Assembly (NCBI GenBank): GCA_937858165.1
Contig: CALLZA010000524.1
Span: 1 to 5,927 of the forward strand
Reading direction: 5' to 3'
From: an uncultured Ardenticatenia bacterium
Lineage (GTDB): Bacteria; Chloroflexota; Anaerolineae; Promineifilales; Promineifilaceae
DNA: 5,927 nt
Shown: piece after piece, positions 5,779 through 5,927 of the stretch
Layout: every line of letters begins with the position of its first letter
Position numbering within the stretch: position 1 is the first letter of the stretch
Program-made: the position numbers and the translations under genes
The notes under the pieces: model-generated
Told to the model about the DNA's origin: nothing
What the model saw: only the letters and a program-made list of their open reading frames with translations
Databases searched by the model: none

Positions 5779-5927
5779 AAAAAAAAAAACACTAGCTAAA
5801 AAAAGAATAACCTTACGCACAAACAAGAACACAATGCTAGCTGAATGTCAACACACAGTGTGATACGAAAACACCTGTACAGCAGCGCAACACAGCACAT
5901 CAGATCGCTGTAACACTTAGACGTCCA
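5779..5927. other. Post-adapter A-run and noise tail (non-genomic)
   Basis: An uninterrupted run of 11 A follows the P7 end (5779-5789), as happens when a read runs past the end of a short insert and its adapter. The remainder (5790-5927) is A/C-rich, unlike the GC-rich contig. It has no coding signal and no recognisable feature. It is best explained as base-calling noise or chimeric read ends carried into the assembly. Confidence 0.9.

Overview
This looks like a short, GC-rich bacterial contig, most likely from a Chloroflexota (Anaerolineae/Caldilineae-like) member in a metagenome or enrichment. That assignment is inferred from style only: Thr-Pro-rich 'TPTATRP' linkers, 'NLLENPGFE' secreted proteins with LysM modules, and 'GGGISNNSGDS' repeat proteins. 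No marker gene is present. There are four genuine coding regions, no RNA genes, no CRISPR array and no recognisable mobile element.

Layout, left to right. (1) 1-1167 (+): the 3' part of a polytopic membrane protein resembling GT-C (PMT/ArnT-like) lipid-linked-sugar glycosyltransferases. Its N-terminal catalytic region appears to be cut off by the window edge. (2) 1168-1316: an intergenic leader with an AT-rich dyad, a perfect 18-bp GC palindrome and a strong ribosome-binding site. (3) 1317-3029 (+): a secreted, membrane-anchored envelope protein with a signal peptide, a carbohydrate-binding-like beta-sandwich, LysM, an 18-bp-repeat linker, an SdrD-B-like domain and a C-terminal TM helix. (4) 3030-3227: two hairpins, the second a textbook intrinsic terminator, then an extended -10 promoter and a ribosome-binding site. 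(5) 3228-3584 (+): a small two-TM protein of unknown function with less GC-rich codon use. (6) 3643-5712 (-): the C-terminal 689 residues of a large, probably exported protein with two Cys-containing beta domains, a Thr-Pro linker and seven ~56-residue repeats predicted to form a seven-bladed beta-propeller.

The most important observation is technical. Positions 5713-5778 are an exact Illumina Nextera transposase mosaic end, read-2 adapter, i7 index (CGTACTAG) and P7 sequence. They are followed by an A-run (5779-5789) and an apparently meaningless low-complexity tail to 5927. Everything right of 5712 is adapter read-through, not genome. The ORF on the minus strand runs through it and gains a false start and a false signal-peptide-like N-terminus (40 residues).

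Functionally the region fits a cell-envelope neighbourhood: a sugar transferase, a wall-binding surface protein and a repeat-rich exported protein. The genes do not form one obvious operon, because a terminator separates (3) from (5), and (6) is convergent. I see no convincing evidence for a new defence, mobile or biosynthetic system.
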